Source: Conoideocrella luteorostrata (Eukaryota > Ascomycota > Sordariomycetes > Hypocreales > Clavicipitaceae). Taken from it: a DNA stretch of 64,000 nt. Shown piece after piece: positions 22,903 to 34,749 of the stretch (positions within the stretch are counted from its first letter, which is position 1; every line of letters begins with the position of its first letter). The notes below the pieces were generated by a model that ran no database searches, was not told the DNA's origin, and saw only the letters and a list, made by a program, of their open reading frames with translations. Made by a program: the position numbers and the translations under genes. The stretch is from the NCBI GenBank assembly GCA_032433595.1, contig JASWJB010000073.1:62001-126000 (forward strand), given 5' to 3'.

Positions 22903-25900
22903 CGATATGAGCTCATGGGGATCGAAGGATACCGGACGGCTCTTGACCGCCCTCGATCTCCCAGATCGAATTGCCTCGGTGCTGAAAGGCAGACGGTCTT
23001 GAATGCTGTTCGTTCCTATACCATAGACTAAGACTGTGAGCGGTGTCGGACGCTGGATTGACGGAGCGTGAGTGTTTCAATGGCGGAGCGATTGGACCGA
23101 GGCTGGATATTACTCGTTTAGGCGGCGAACACAACCTGAAACATAGAGTTAGAACACAGTAGCGGGGGAATTGTATGTTCGCCAAAGTTTGAAGCCCTCA
23201 ATCACACCTGCAATGAAAGCACGACGGACCGGGTCTAGCAGGGCCAGATTAATACCGCGATAGATTAATAGTAACGTACCAAGGCTGGTCCAACCCACAT
23301 AAACACAGATACCAGGGACACCAGGGACACTGACAGGTTGATCTAGCAAAGAAGACAAGAGGGAATAGCAACGTAGACAAATCTTGAAAAGGTAACCGGC
23401 TCGATGTTGGCAGAGGTAAAGGACGCTTGAAGGACAAGGGACATCTGCCGACCATTGGAGCAAAGAAACAAACCCTTGTTGGAGAGCAGCACCAGCTAAT
23501 TTGCGATTCCCGACAGCAGGCAAACGCTACTTTGGAAACATGGTATTCTTGACGGGAAGGATGGGATGGGGGGGACCCTTGCACAAGGATGGCTGCATAG
23601 CAATGGCTGCACCTGCTGGGGCTAAGACCTCACACTCCTGGGATAGCGCTCAGGTGGGGGAGGGAGGGGTGCAATATTCGAAGGTTGAGGATGGGGGTGG
23701 TTTGACATCCCGAACGTTGGTTGATCACAGTGGTGGTGTGACAGGCAGGTGTGAGGTGCATGGAGTAGAAGATTGTAGTTGCAGTAATACAAGACAAAAT
23801 GGAGTCAATGATTCTGATGGGAAATGGCGGATGGCGATGACAATGGCAAGGAGAGTTACTATTCAAGTATGGAGCTAGGTACACTTCGTACCAAACATGT
23901 CTATTATTGTCAGATTGATTCACTGCCTCTTCGAGGTGGGCAGCGTAGATCGTACATACGTTCCAGAATCAAGAGCCCAAACTCTTAGCAGTCCATGTGA
24001 GGGCGGAATGGGGGGGGCCTGCCAACTAGGCCTGGATCGCAACGGCCAGGATCTGATTCCAACCAGACGGGCACACAGGCTGTTGGCGCGTTTAACAAAA
24101 CAACCTGTACTCCGTAGCTTCGAGCTTCTCCGTCTTCGTTGATTCCACCGTGGAATTCAATTCTATACGTGGCGGTCTAGCTCTTACAATGCGGTGAGAG
24201 ACCACTGCAAGCTTCAATCCCATAAGGTAACCTGTACGGAGCAGAATCTCTGCTTCATTCGCCTCTCTGTACCGAGCCCTCAACTGGATTCAAATTTTGG
24301 CTAGCGGACAGCTAGTTAGCTGATCAGCAGAAGATGATTTTGGTTTCTGTTGGACTAACGCCGCGTACGGAGTACTTTGTTTGCTTGTATGTGCTGCGCA
24401 CCTGCTTCAAGTTGCCTCTCCCGGCGCGCACACGCCACCTCCACCGGCTGCTGCTGCTAAGTAGTATTTATGATTAGGAGAGACAGCGAAGGGCCTAGAC
24501 GAGTCGACGCCGGTTCATGGTCAGCGGTTCGGGTTTCCTAAGCCCGTTGGGCCGTTGGACGACTCTATGGAGCCAGGGCCTTGGCCATCTAATCTACTCC
24601 GTACTCCGTAGTTAGTCCATTGTGCACAGCCAAGCCACTGGCACCCCGACGGAAATATTCCATAGTCTCCCCTCTGTACTTATTAATCTCCACGGAGTGG
24701 GTGCAAGCCGCGTCAATGAAGCATCGTACGCACCGGCTGCTTTCGAGGGTCTTTGGTTCGGCCACAGCAGTCCGGCGCCAGGGCTTGCATCCGCATCTGC
24801 AGCTGCGAATGATTAATTTAGAATGACCACAAGTCGTGAGGTGTTAGATCCTCGCCATCGGGAAGGCAGCAAGGAGAGAGCGTACTCTGTATTTGTATAT
24901 ACTTCTTATTTTCGTACGGAGTAACTACTGTGCCTGCCTGCCGAGTCCGTCTGCGCCACCATGACCTTCTGGCAGGGTAGAGCAGAGCGGAAGACAACCA
25001 GCATTGCACCAACAAACCCACACCACCACTGCCTACCAACCCTCGTGCGAAACTAGAAGAATCAGCCCAAATTTGGAACAAGTTGAGACTCTTGCTCGAA
25101 GCTTCCTCCAGCAGTTGTTTCGGCCGGAACAAAGATGAGCTGCACGGACCATTAACAACACGGATGGCAAACGAGACTGAGCACCATTCCTTGCTGGTCT
25201 ACGGAGCAAATTCCCTACAATTCGACGTTATTTGAGACCGTACACCCCGATTACAGAGCAAGACAGGCATATTAAAGTGATCCTTGGCTTGAAGAAACAA
25301 AAATCCGACTTTTCCTTAGGCACTTGCTTACCGGTCCTTAAGAGGACGAGCAACTTTCCACCGCTTCCGCCCGCCAAACACTACCGTCGCCTTCCCGCAT
25401 CTAGACCGAGAAGATGTTAGAAAGAAGCGGGCAGAATTTCATGTCCCTACGGTTGCTCTCACCTCCCTATGGTGGCGGTCAAGCTAGTAGCGTCGATACC
25501 AGTAGAAGCAACATGTAGACACAAAACAAACACAATATAGTTAACTGTATCCGCATCGCATCGCCCCAGTACTGCTTCTTTGGGGAACGCCGTGGTGCAA
25601 ACTGCATGCAAGCGTGCCGAAGAAATTCTTGGAACTAATATCATCTGTGCTTGACAACAACCACGGTCTAGATTCGATGTAATAGTTAATTGTTAAGACT
25701 ATCCCGAAACACTGCTTTGCGTGCCTTGCGATTTATTTATATTACACAGTTGGGCAGGGTAGGACAGCATAGCTCCCGTGCGGCGATACTGCAGGGATAT
25801 GAGCAGTTAAATCGCCAGACCATGTGTGGCACACAGACGAGTAGCAACGCAGGAAATCGACCTGTCAATCAAAAGGCTTAGAATAGACATCGCGTGGCGC

Positions 25901-27591
25901 TTCAATGCCGCCGCGTTAATGCTGCTCTGTTATCGCCAAGCTGCACCAGAAAACCCTGTGAGTGGCAATACAAAGAGCCAGCGCTAAAGCTACAGCTAAC
26001 ATGACCTATAATGCCGCAATGGCAAGGGTTCATGTCAAGTTACTCCGTACACTTCTTTATGTTGGGTACATAAACATGGCAGCCACGCGAGTACGGTATA
26101 CGCTGCCCAGAAAGTGAAATCCCGTACCAGGGTCTAACCATAAGCCTGTACATTGAGCGGTATACATCAATAATGTACTATACTTGTACGCAGTAATCAT
26201 CGAGCCCCCAATTTGACTTTTGACGGCACTGATGGTATTATTTGATCCGTGTGGGCAAGGCACCGCCCTCGCGCCGACTCGGTAGTCCAGCACAGGGAAT
26301 TTTGCATTGTGCTCAATCCGCTCCACCTCCACCTGCACACACCCTCACCCTCCATCCTCCCTTGCCTGGCAAAGGTGGATGCATTTAGCCGATTGCCAAG
26401 CTCCGAGACTGCCATGGTCCATTTCACTAGTAGCCTGCAACCCGCCTGCCTGCTCCTGAAGAAAGTACATGTGGCGATCAATTTCTCCAACGAAGCCCTG
26501 TAATCCTTCATGTTTCACCGATCCATCTGTGTCTAGAACACGACCCTCGGGCGCTGATCATTCCGGGTTGCGAGAAGGGCGGATCTTCACCTGCAAAAGC
26601 TCTCTCTCGCAGTTCTAGTCTCCGCAGCCAGGAGGGTTAGGCGGCCGCAGAATCGAAAACCGAGTGTCCACAAGTGCAGGGTGCGAATTTTGGCAATTTG
26701 CATCTGGCGTGGGAGTTGGCTGGACCTGGTACATTTCCGTGGTAGTTACTCCGTAGTGTGGACGCAGATTCAAGCTCTCATTTCATCACGTCGACGTATT
26801 CTTCTTCAGGATTCAACCAGCGTGTTTCCTCTACTAGTATCGCTTACTCTCGCCAATGCATGAGCCAGACAGCCAGAGCACAGCAGGTAATGCCAATAAC
26901 AGGCAAATAGACAACAGAGTGACCTGGCATTGGCAGGCGATATTCACGACTTGCCTGCCGTAAAGAAGCCTTCCGAAGTATCCCTGCCAATTAGTATCTT
27001 AGTTAAGTACGGGACACCTAGGGTAGTCGGTTATTGAGCCATGGGTGGCATGGCAATGAGGCATGGCATTGTGTGAGGTCGTCCCCACCGAGTCGATCTT
27101 CTCCGGTTCCAATCGACACTTTTCCAAATTCGACTGTCCACCCTGACTGTTCGTGCTCAGTTCGTATCACAGGGGCCCTTGATAAAGTGGCTCTTTTTGC
27201 CGGTCAACGGGTCAACTAGCTGCCCAAGTAAGCGTCATAATGCTAATCAAACACATCCAACTGGTTTCCAAGTCAAGACGCCTGGCAGGATCAATGCAGA
27301 TATTGTGCACTGGCTCCGTGTATATGAGTACTTCGATTCCCAGAATTATTCTAAGCGGTGTCCCGTTTCATTGGTCTCACGAAGCTCTTTCGCTATTAAT
27401 AGCGTGCGTCTGAATTCCTTAGTGTGCACAATTTGTACGTGCAGGTCATCTTCGGAGTGCTCCGGGATTTTCAATGTTTATGTTTCCCCCCTGTCACCCA
27501 TGGACTCGTCTCAACACGTAACCAAACAGAATAAAATACCGACTATACCTTGCCGGAGAACCTTGGCCAACAGTTCGATCCCGTTTAAGTT
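22903..27591. other. 4.7-kb interval without recognisable gene
   Basis: The first 200 bases include an open in-frame extension of the histidine kinase and possible 5' leader splice sites (TTTCAG at about 23135, minus strand). Beyond that I see no protein family, tRNA or transposon signature. Seven or more copies of the TACGGAG/CTCCGTA motif lie between 24110 and 26755, the highest density in the window. Confidence 0.5.
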
Positions 27592-28912
27592 CTATTTAGA
27601 GTTGTCTTTCATCTTCCCGCAAAGAGAGCAAGTCCACCATTGCCGTTCCATTGCCGTTCCGCAAAAGCTACATAACCATACCAATGGTGCCGACGCGGAG
27701 GCGGACGAAGCCGAAGATCCTTGAGTTTGTCCTGTAGCCACGTTTGCATTCGGCCTTTTCCTTGTTGGTGGGCTTTCAGAGGTCAGATCTATCGTGGTCG
27801 TTTTAGAATTGGCACTGCTCCTCTTCTGTGCAGGGTCTTTGTTATAATTCGCTGATATCAATCTCTTATACTGGGATCGTTCCGACCCGCAGGCATCGCA
27901 ACAGAGGTATTGCAGAGGGTTATGCAGCGTACAAGCATTGCAGACCCAAGTTTCCGGATCTTCGCCTGCGGCTCTAGCGGTGAGTTTGTCGGAGCCATTA
28001 GGTGATGACGTAGCTATAACTTGGTTTATCATGTTTGACCCGCCACCTGTGCCTTCCGGATTCTCGGCGGACGGTCGAACATATGACTGACCAAATTTTG
28101 CCTCTTTGTCCTCTTGGACGAGCTCCCACAAAGCTTGTGCTATTGACGTCTCGTTGGCTTCATCTTCTTCAGCCTTTGTTTTGAAACCGTTTCTGGTTGC
28201 CGTACTAGCAATTTCGTGGATCTGTTTGTCATTGAGCCGCTCGCTGCCACAACCGCGAAGAACTGCATTCCGTCTCTCAGCAGCGGCTGCAATGGTCTGT
28301 CGAATATCCTGGTCAGGCCGTGGCATTGCTCCACCCAACTTTTGGCCAGACCCCATAGCCATGGCTGACCGCCCACGACGTTTCTCTGCCGCTTCGCGAG
28401 CAACACGTCGTACCTCTCGGTCTGGCATTCTTGCTCCTCCTAGTCGTCGTCCATGTCCCAGGAAACCCTCGCCCGTGTAACCTTTCATCATAAGACCCTG
28501 ATACTCATCGCGAAGTTGATCCCACAGAGCATGAAATTTTCGGTCATGAGGCCCATGTACAATGTGGGCAAGCTCGTGTAGCATAGTATCAACCACGTTC
28601 TCCATAGACAGAAATTGATTTCTGTCACTAGGATAACGAAGGCGTAGACAAATCTTCATGCCTCTGTTGACATTCAATCCTGCAAGACATTAGTCACCTT
28701 TGCCACGAAGACGTGTAGAAGGTTTACAATATACCAAGTAAATTGCTTTGGTCAGGATAAAACTCGGCCAGTTGGCCAACTTTCCAACCTCGAGCTCGCA
28801 TGATAGGCTTCACCAGTGATGCCACTTTCTTCAACGTATGTAGGGCGTCGCCGGCACGTGCCTCTTCGGCCAGATGGACATACGTCCCCACGAGACTCTC
28901 ATACTCTGGCAT
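27592..28912 (-). CDS. WSS1: DNA-dependent metalloprotease WSS1
   Basis: Protease that cleaves proteins crosslinked to DNA, equivalent to metazoan SPRTN. Two exons, 28735-28912 and 27592-28679 (intron 28680-28734), give 421 residues. The WLM domain holds the zinc-binding HELAHIVHGPHDRKF near residue 94 (HExxH plus a downstream His). It is followed by charged linkers with GHGRRLGG and GSGQKLGG. Two RanBP2-type zinc fingers follow: WVCNACTLHNP...CDACG near 303 and WLCSFCGTAM...WTCSLCG near 406. Between them lies TTTIDLTSE, a probable SUMO-interacting motif. The start MPEYESLVGTYVHL was chosen because it matches the family N-terminus; an in-frame ATG 34 codons upstream adds an unlikely hydrophobic and basic stretch. 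All catalytic residues are intact. Confidence 0.93.
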
Positions 28913-29717
28913 ATTGACGTGCAAAATCTCTGACAGCTCTCTATAAATTCGACTTCTTTTCTGGCTGCATTTCAACAGAAAAAAGGCCAAAGGGGGAGGG
29001 GGACAAAGTGACAAGAAAGGAGCAGCCCAGTCTGCATTTTGGAAAGATTCGGTTAAAAGACATGTATATTATTAAGATGGGCCGCGTAAGAAATGATGCC
29101 TTGCGGCCCAGTGGCACCGCTGCCCTGGGTGTGAATAAGAGAGGTCACAAGCTAACTGGCTGCTTGGTTTGGTGGTGTGCAAGTGACAAGGCGTCGCGTC
29201 GTTGCATCTAGAAATTTCCTTGGCTACCGTTGTAAATGACTAATCACAGCATGCGGCAGTGAGAAGCTGACATTCATCCCGCCACACGTGGTCCTAACGA
29301 GCGCAAGACGGTAAAATTGGTAAACAAATAGAAGAGAATCTTGAAAAGAGACGTTTTGTGTTTTTTTTTTTTTTGGGGGGGGGAGAAGGTTTCCAAAAAA
29401 AAAAAAAAACCGAATATGTTGCACGGTATATAAGGGGTGATAACACGCACAAAGAGTGGCCTCTGGGCCATGCCATCTTTTGTGCAAGAGAATACATCTC
29501 CAGCCGAAAAGAGTGGGAAATAACAGCTGCTTGATTTGTAAGTATAGAACGTTTCGAAATAATATCCAGGCCGTTTCTGTAAGAAAAATTCAGTACTATT
29601 GGTACATTTTAGAGGAAGATCACGAGCAATGATGCCATCGTCTAGTGAGGCGCCTGCCGGTTAAATAAGTAACAAATTACAAACGCTTTTTATCAGCAAC
29701 CATTTCTTTCAATATTC
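28913..29717. other. intergenic with opposed homopolymer tracts
   Basis: No gene seen. Contains T14 (29361-29374), G9 (29375-29383) and A15 (29395-29409), which could fold as a T/A hairpin around the G tract. Confidence 0.6.
29361..29409. repeat. T14-G9...A15 homopolymer inverted repeat
   Basis: Read directly: fourteen T, nine G, eleven mixed bases, fifteen A. The T and A arms are complementary. It lies in non-coding DNA between WSS1 and the amidase gene. Exact tract lengths may be affected by sequencing or polishing error. Confidence 0.7.
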
Positions 29718-31681
29718 CTAATCTACTTCCAGCAACTGAAATTTGTCATTTCCAAGGGCCCCCTCCACACGCTCCATCAAGGCTAACACCTTCTCTTCTT
29801 CCAGTCGTCGTCCTATGACCTGCACGCCGACAGGTAGGCCGTGCATATCGTCGGCGTTGTACAACTTGTAAGCTCCTCGGGCAATACCGTTCAGTTTTCT
29901 AATGTCAAATCCAGCTGGAAGCTGGTCTTTGGTTTTATCTACGTGCGTAACGGGGATGACACCAGCAGAGTAATCGAGCTGCGCGGTTCATTAGCTTGTG
30001 TGGTCCGACATATCACGGTGCGAGACAGGTCTTATGCAAGGGCAGAAAAGTTACCAAGTTGAACATGAAAGTATAACCGCAGCTACTGACAGCTTCGTGC
30101 ATGCCATCATGAGGGACCGCAGGCGTGGCATTTGGAGGCGCTAGGACAAAGTCGAGGCTGGTTGCTTGCCAGTACTCCCACCAGCTTCTCTTGTAAGCTT
30201 CCCTTCGACCGATGAGGGCCCAGTACTCTGTTGTGGTGGTGCGGTGCCAGTCACGTAGCAGGCCGGCCCAGGCTGTATCACGTCGAACGTATCGCACCCA
30301 GAGATAGTACAGGTATTTGACAGGGCTGGGGAGTTTGGCATAGAAGCGCATCTGGGCTACGCCTCGATCGTTCCACTCGCCAGTTCTGAAGAATCCGCGA
30401 ACCGTGTCAAGACCATCGGCGCACAGAAGACGCGAGGCAAGGTAGAGGGCTTCGTAAGGCTCAGGCGGGTTGATCTCAATAATTTCATGACCCTCTCTGC
30501 GCAGAGCAGCCTCGGTCATCTCGAGTGCTCTTCTGCAGGCAGGACTAGGATCAACAACGCCATCAGTTCGCAAGATGCCAACGCGAAGAGCCTTCTTTTC
30601 TTTATATTCCTTGACGACATGTCCTCTCCATGGGATGGGATGACAAGAGTAGTCATAATTGTAGGTGCCCTTCTCAAGAACAGCTCGCGTGAAATAGAAG
30701 AGGTCATTCAGAGTTCGTGCCATCGGGCTGTAGACTGCGGGAATGCCGTCTTGTCCAGGCATGCTGGTGGTCATGCCAAGCTTAGGCCAGCGACCAGTTG
30801 AGCACTTGAGAGAGTATATGCCAGAGAAGTGGGCAGGACAGCGTACACTACCTGCAACATCACTACCGATACCGATTCTGCCTCCCATAGCTAGAATAGC
30901 ACCCTCGCCGCCAGTGGAGCCGCCAGGAGTATATCTGCTGTTATAGGGGTTGGTGGAACGGCCCCAAAGGTCGTTGGAAGACTCGAAACTAAGAAGGGTA
31001 ATGGGCACGTTGGTCTTGACATATGGCACAGCTCCAAGTTCCTTCAATAATTTGACGGTGACGCCATCCTCAGGTTTGGGCTTATGGACATTGCTGGTTA
31101 CTCCAACAGAGCTGTCGTAGTCCTTTACATCAATAGTATCCTTCAAGCTAATAGGGATGCCGGCAAGAGGGCCATTGAAATTGATAGAACCGTCCTTAAT
31201 CCACTGCTCGGCATCTTTAATAAGCACCTCAGTAACGCAATTCGTCTTCTCGTGTGCTTTGACAGCGACCTTGCCGTATGTGTGAAGAAGGTCGGCAGCC
31301 TTGCTGGGATTGCGTTGTACTTCCTGGACAAGCTCTTCAATGGGCTTATTGATGATCTCCCGGTCCAATGGGCTGAATGGGGCATGATAGGCAGTCAACG
31401 CACGAATGCGACGAACCCGCTCATCCTGCTTGAACCGGCTATGGGAAGTGTCAGCGCGGGATCGACACAGGTGGAGAAATATTGGGCGAGGAAGATAGCT
31501 GGAGGTTGCGGTAACAAACAGGAAAGTGTATGATGTGTATGATAGAGGGGGAAGACAGTATGACATGCAGACCAATGACAGCAAGTGATACATGGCCAAA
31601 GGAAAGGAACCAAACCGTGTCAATGAAGTTGATATGTACGTACCAGTCACGGCGATGTTGTAGATAGTCCAACAGAAACAT
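29718..31681 (-). CDS. amidase-signature family enzyme
   Basis: Hydrolyses an amide bond; the substrate is not predictable from sequence. Three exons, 31644-31681 (38 nt), 30055-31438 and 29718-29978, with introns 31439-31643 (205 nt, long for this window) and 29979-30054, give 560 residues. The Ser-cisSer-Lys triad is visible: Lys in PLAGIPISLKDT near 109, the cis-Ser segment PGGSTGGEGA near 184, and nucleophile Ser in GSDVAGSVR near 207. The C-terminus has the family's GLPVGVQVIGRRLEEEKVL. The length matches fungal acetamidase/general amidase proteins. No signal peptide, so probably intracellular. It is divergent from the DUF1776 gene. Confidence 0.93.
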
Positions 31682-32742
31682 TGTGGATGGAGGCTACCCG
31701 ACCCAGCAAGCAATTGAAAGAGATAACTAGAGGAACTTTGGCAAGTGTTATGGCAAGTGTTATGAAAGGATAGAAGTCAGGTCCAAAAAGGTTGACATAG
31801 AATGAAAGTAGCACAGGTGATAACTAGCAAGTCACGAGGATGGCCGGCAAGGACCGACTCATTTGCATGCTGAAAGCTGTGGAACCGTTCATAGCCGGTC
31901 AGTTTATCACTAGATAATTGGACGGCTGGAAGTTCAAGGCAGAACTGGGGCGTTCAGGACAGAGCTTTCGCCGCGGATACGGGCTTGACGGGGACGGGTA
32001 CTACTGACTTGCTGGTCGCCAGAGGTTGACAGCGCTGGAGATCATGACAAAGTGGAGCCAGCTGGAGCCAACCCCGGGAAGGCAGTTCAAAAGAGAGAAG
32101 TTGGAGAGTCTGGGGCCGCTGCTCTTGTCTCATCCCCACTCTCCGCTGTCCGCGACACCCGGACCAGATCAGACTCCGTACAAACTTCCATCCTGCGAGG
32201 GTGGCGTCTCCGATAGCGCTGGGTCGCCATCATCCGTGATGTGAAAGATTGCAATAATACATGCAATAACGATAGTACGACATCTTGATCCATGCTTCGT
32301 TATATATTACTGTCCCTGAGACAAGTTTTCTAGTTCATTGTAAGCTTTAGGCTATGGAGCCAATCCCGAACACGATGATGACAAACAAGTACTCAGAAAT
32401 CTGAACATCGGTTGAACAACGGGCGCCCCGACCATCAGCGTCCTAAACTCGAAGAAAAGATCTAATCTCTATGCAAAATCTAGTTGTTTTCTCCCATTCA
32501 ACAACAGAAAGAGCAAGCACTGCTCATGATCTGACGGCAGGCTGATGCCGCGGCGGGTGGTCAGCTATCTCCCGCCAATCACGGAGCATCGGCCATCTTC
32601 TTGCCGCAACCCCTGCAATCAGCGCTCATAAAGACAGTCAACGTTCTCCACAACGAGAGAAATCCAAACATTTCGTCATGTGAACCCGCGCCTAACTAAC
32701 GACTTATCTTCATCATTCATGCTATAACCAACAAACCCCAAT
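31682..32742. other. shared upstream region of two divergent genes
   Basis: About 1 kb between the amidase (minus) and DUF1776 (plus) starts. An adjacent 12-base duplication (GGCAAGTGTTAT twice) lies at about 31741-31764, and one CTCCGTA motif at 32174. No gene seen. Confidence 0.5.
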
Positions 32743-34406
32743 ATGTCTGCCGACGACCAGCAATTTTTAGACGTCGTGGTACGGTTAATACCCTCGTGAT
32801 TTTCATTTTTCAGACCTCTATACGTGTGTGAAAACTGACCTAGGTTCGTTCCATCCTACAGCTCTCGCACGTCCCTCCCCAGCTACGACAATACTCAAAC
32901 GATGTCGCCGAATATATAGATCAAAATGTTGACCGCGCCGCCGGGCTCGTCCGTGAGACACTCTCCCAAGTGAAATGGCTACCGGATTCCGTCAGGCCTT
33001 GTCCTCCTTCGAAACCGACCGTCGCCATGGTCACAATGTCTCGGTTTGAAAAGGTACAAGATTGGGCAGCTCGGCACAAGATTCTGACTGGCGTCATTAT
33101 CCTCACTTGCGGCACCGCCATCTTCAAGGGCTATCAGACAAGTCGTTCTCTAAGAAAATCAAGAAGAGCAAAGCGTGCAAGAAATGGCGGACGTACAGAA
33201 GTGGTCGTGATTGCTGGTTCTCCGGCGTTGCCCCTTACCAAATCCTTGTCTCTAGACATGGAAAGGCGCGGTTTCATCGTGTATATCGTATGCAGCGCAA
33301 CGGAAGATGATCATTTGGTACAAAGTTTGTCCAGACCTGACATTCGACCCCTCAGCATCGATACAACGGATGTGAGTTAACATCCCCCCCTTTATTCAAA
33401 TCACAGAGAGTGCTATGCCTTGTAAGCTAACCTCTTCAAACAGCCTCCACAAGCAGGTTCCGCCATCGATCGCTTCGCAGGCTACTTGCAATCTTCGCAG
33501 GCTCCAGGACCTCACATCAAGCCAAACTACTTGACGCTCAAGGCTATCATTCTCATCCCCAGTCTACATTATCAAACTTCTCCCATCGCTACCATACCTC
33601 CGTCGAGTTTCGCCGACTTATTCAATACTCACCTTCTGCAGCCGATTCTTACCATTCAGGCATTTCTGCCACTTCTCACATCACGGCTTCAACCCATAGG
33701 TGAAAAATGGGTTCCACCAAAGGTTCTCGTCTTCACCCCCTCCATCATCTCATCCATCAACCCACCATTCCACGCACCAGAGGCCACTGTTTGCTCCGCT
33801 CTGTCGGCTTTCACCGAAGTTCTGACAGCTGAACTTCGACCTCTCGATATCCCGGTCACGCACATGCAGCTTGGTACTTTTGACTTTTCAGGCTTTGTAC
33901 CCACAAGAGCCTCCATGCCCGAGCAAGGCTTGATCAATGCTGGAAACCCTCAAGAGCCCCTGGTGTGGCCAGGCGGCGCGCGGCACGTCTACGGACGCAA
34001 CTTTGTTGCACAAACCAGCTCAGCCATTTCGGGCGGACGCATCCGAGGCCTCAAAGGGAGCTCTCTTCGGCGCCTCCACAAGGCAGTCTTTGATGTCATG
34101 GACGGCTCTATCACTGCTGACTCTGTTCGTGTCGGCCTCGGCTCTAGTGTATACGGCTTTGTTGGACGCTGGGCACCGCGAAGCCTCGTATCTTGGATGA
34201 TGGGTATTCGCAGGGTGGATGAGCTATCAACATGGAAGACAAGCTCCTATGAAGGCTCAGAGCGAGAAGAGAGCGAGGACGGTGAAGCGGCGACCACATC
34301 GTCTAATGAGTTTGTTGCTGTGCCATCAGAGCGAAACGTGTGGAGCGCAGACGCAGCAGAGAGTAGCCTCTGGGTGTCTTCGCTTGCGGACTCGCCGCGG
34401 ATGTAA
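32743..34406 (+). CDS. DUF1776 family protein (YSC83-like, SDR-related fold)
   Basis: Fungal family of unknown function; a yeast member, Ysc83, is mitochondrial. Three exons, 32743-32778 (36 nt), 32844-33371 and 33444-34406, introns 32779-32843 and 33372-33443, give 508 residues. A hydrophobic segment near 90-110 (KILTGVIILTCGTAIFKGY) followed by basic residues suggests a membrane anchor. The part after it resembles a short-chain dehydrogenase: beta strand EVVVIAGSPALPLTKSLSLD in the place of the dinucleotide fold, and later strands KVLVFTPSIIS and VTHMQLGTFDF. The classical TGxxxGIG and YxxxK motifs are not seen, so catalysis is doubtful. The family assignment rests on remembered overall pattern, not on a search. 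Confidence 0.78.
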
Positions 34407-34749
34407 TGGGCCATGCCGGCATTAGGGGTGGCGGAACCGGTGACGATCTCAAATCAATATTGCATGTATTTAATGATCACACTCCAATGTATGTATGCCG
34501 TTTATAAACGGACTCGCATATACGGAACTCCTCTTCTTCAACAAGTAGACGCAATCACGACTCTTGCACAATAGTTATATAGCTTCCAAACTTCATGTGT
34601 GTATTTTCTTCCTCAACTTGTTCTTATTTTCAACCAGGATATATCGTAACCTCAAACCACCGTCTAATATACACACGTTCCAAGTCCCCATTGCTTCAAC
34701 ACCCTGCTACACATGATCCGGTTACCTTCTGACCCTGTGGCCAACTTCA
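34407..34749. other. short convergent intergenic region
   Basis: 343 bases between the stops of the DUF1776 gene (plus) and YTH1 (minus); no gene. Confidence 0.6.

Noticed and set aside
23149..23523. Minus-strand frame upstream of the histidine kinase
   Set aside because: Not in frame with the kinase, no domain, and more likely promoter or untranslated leader.
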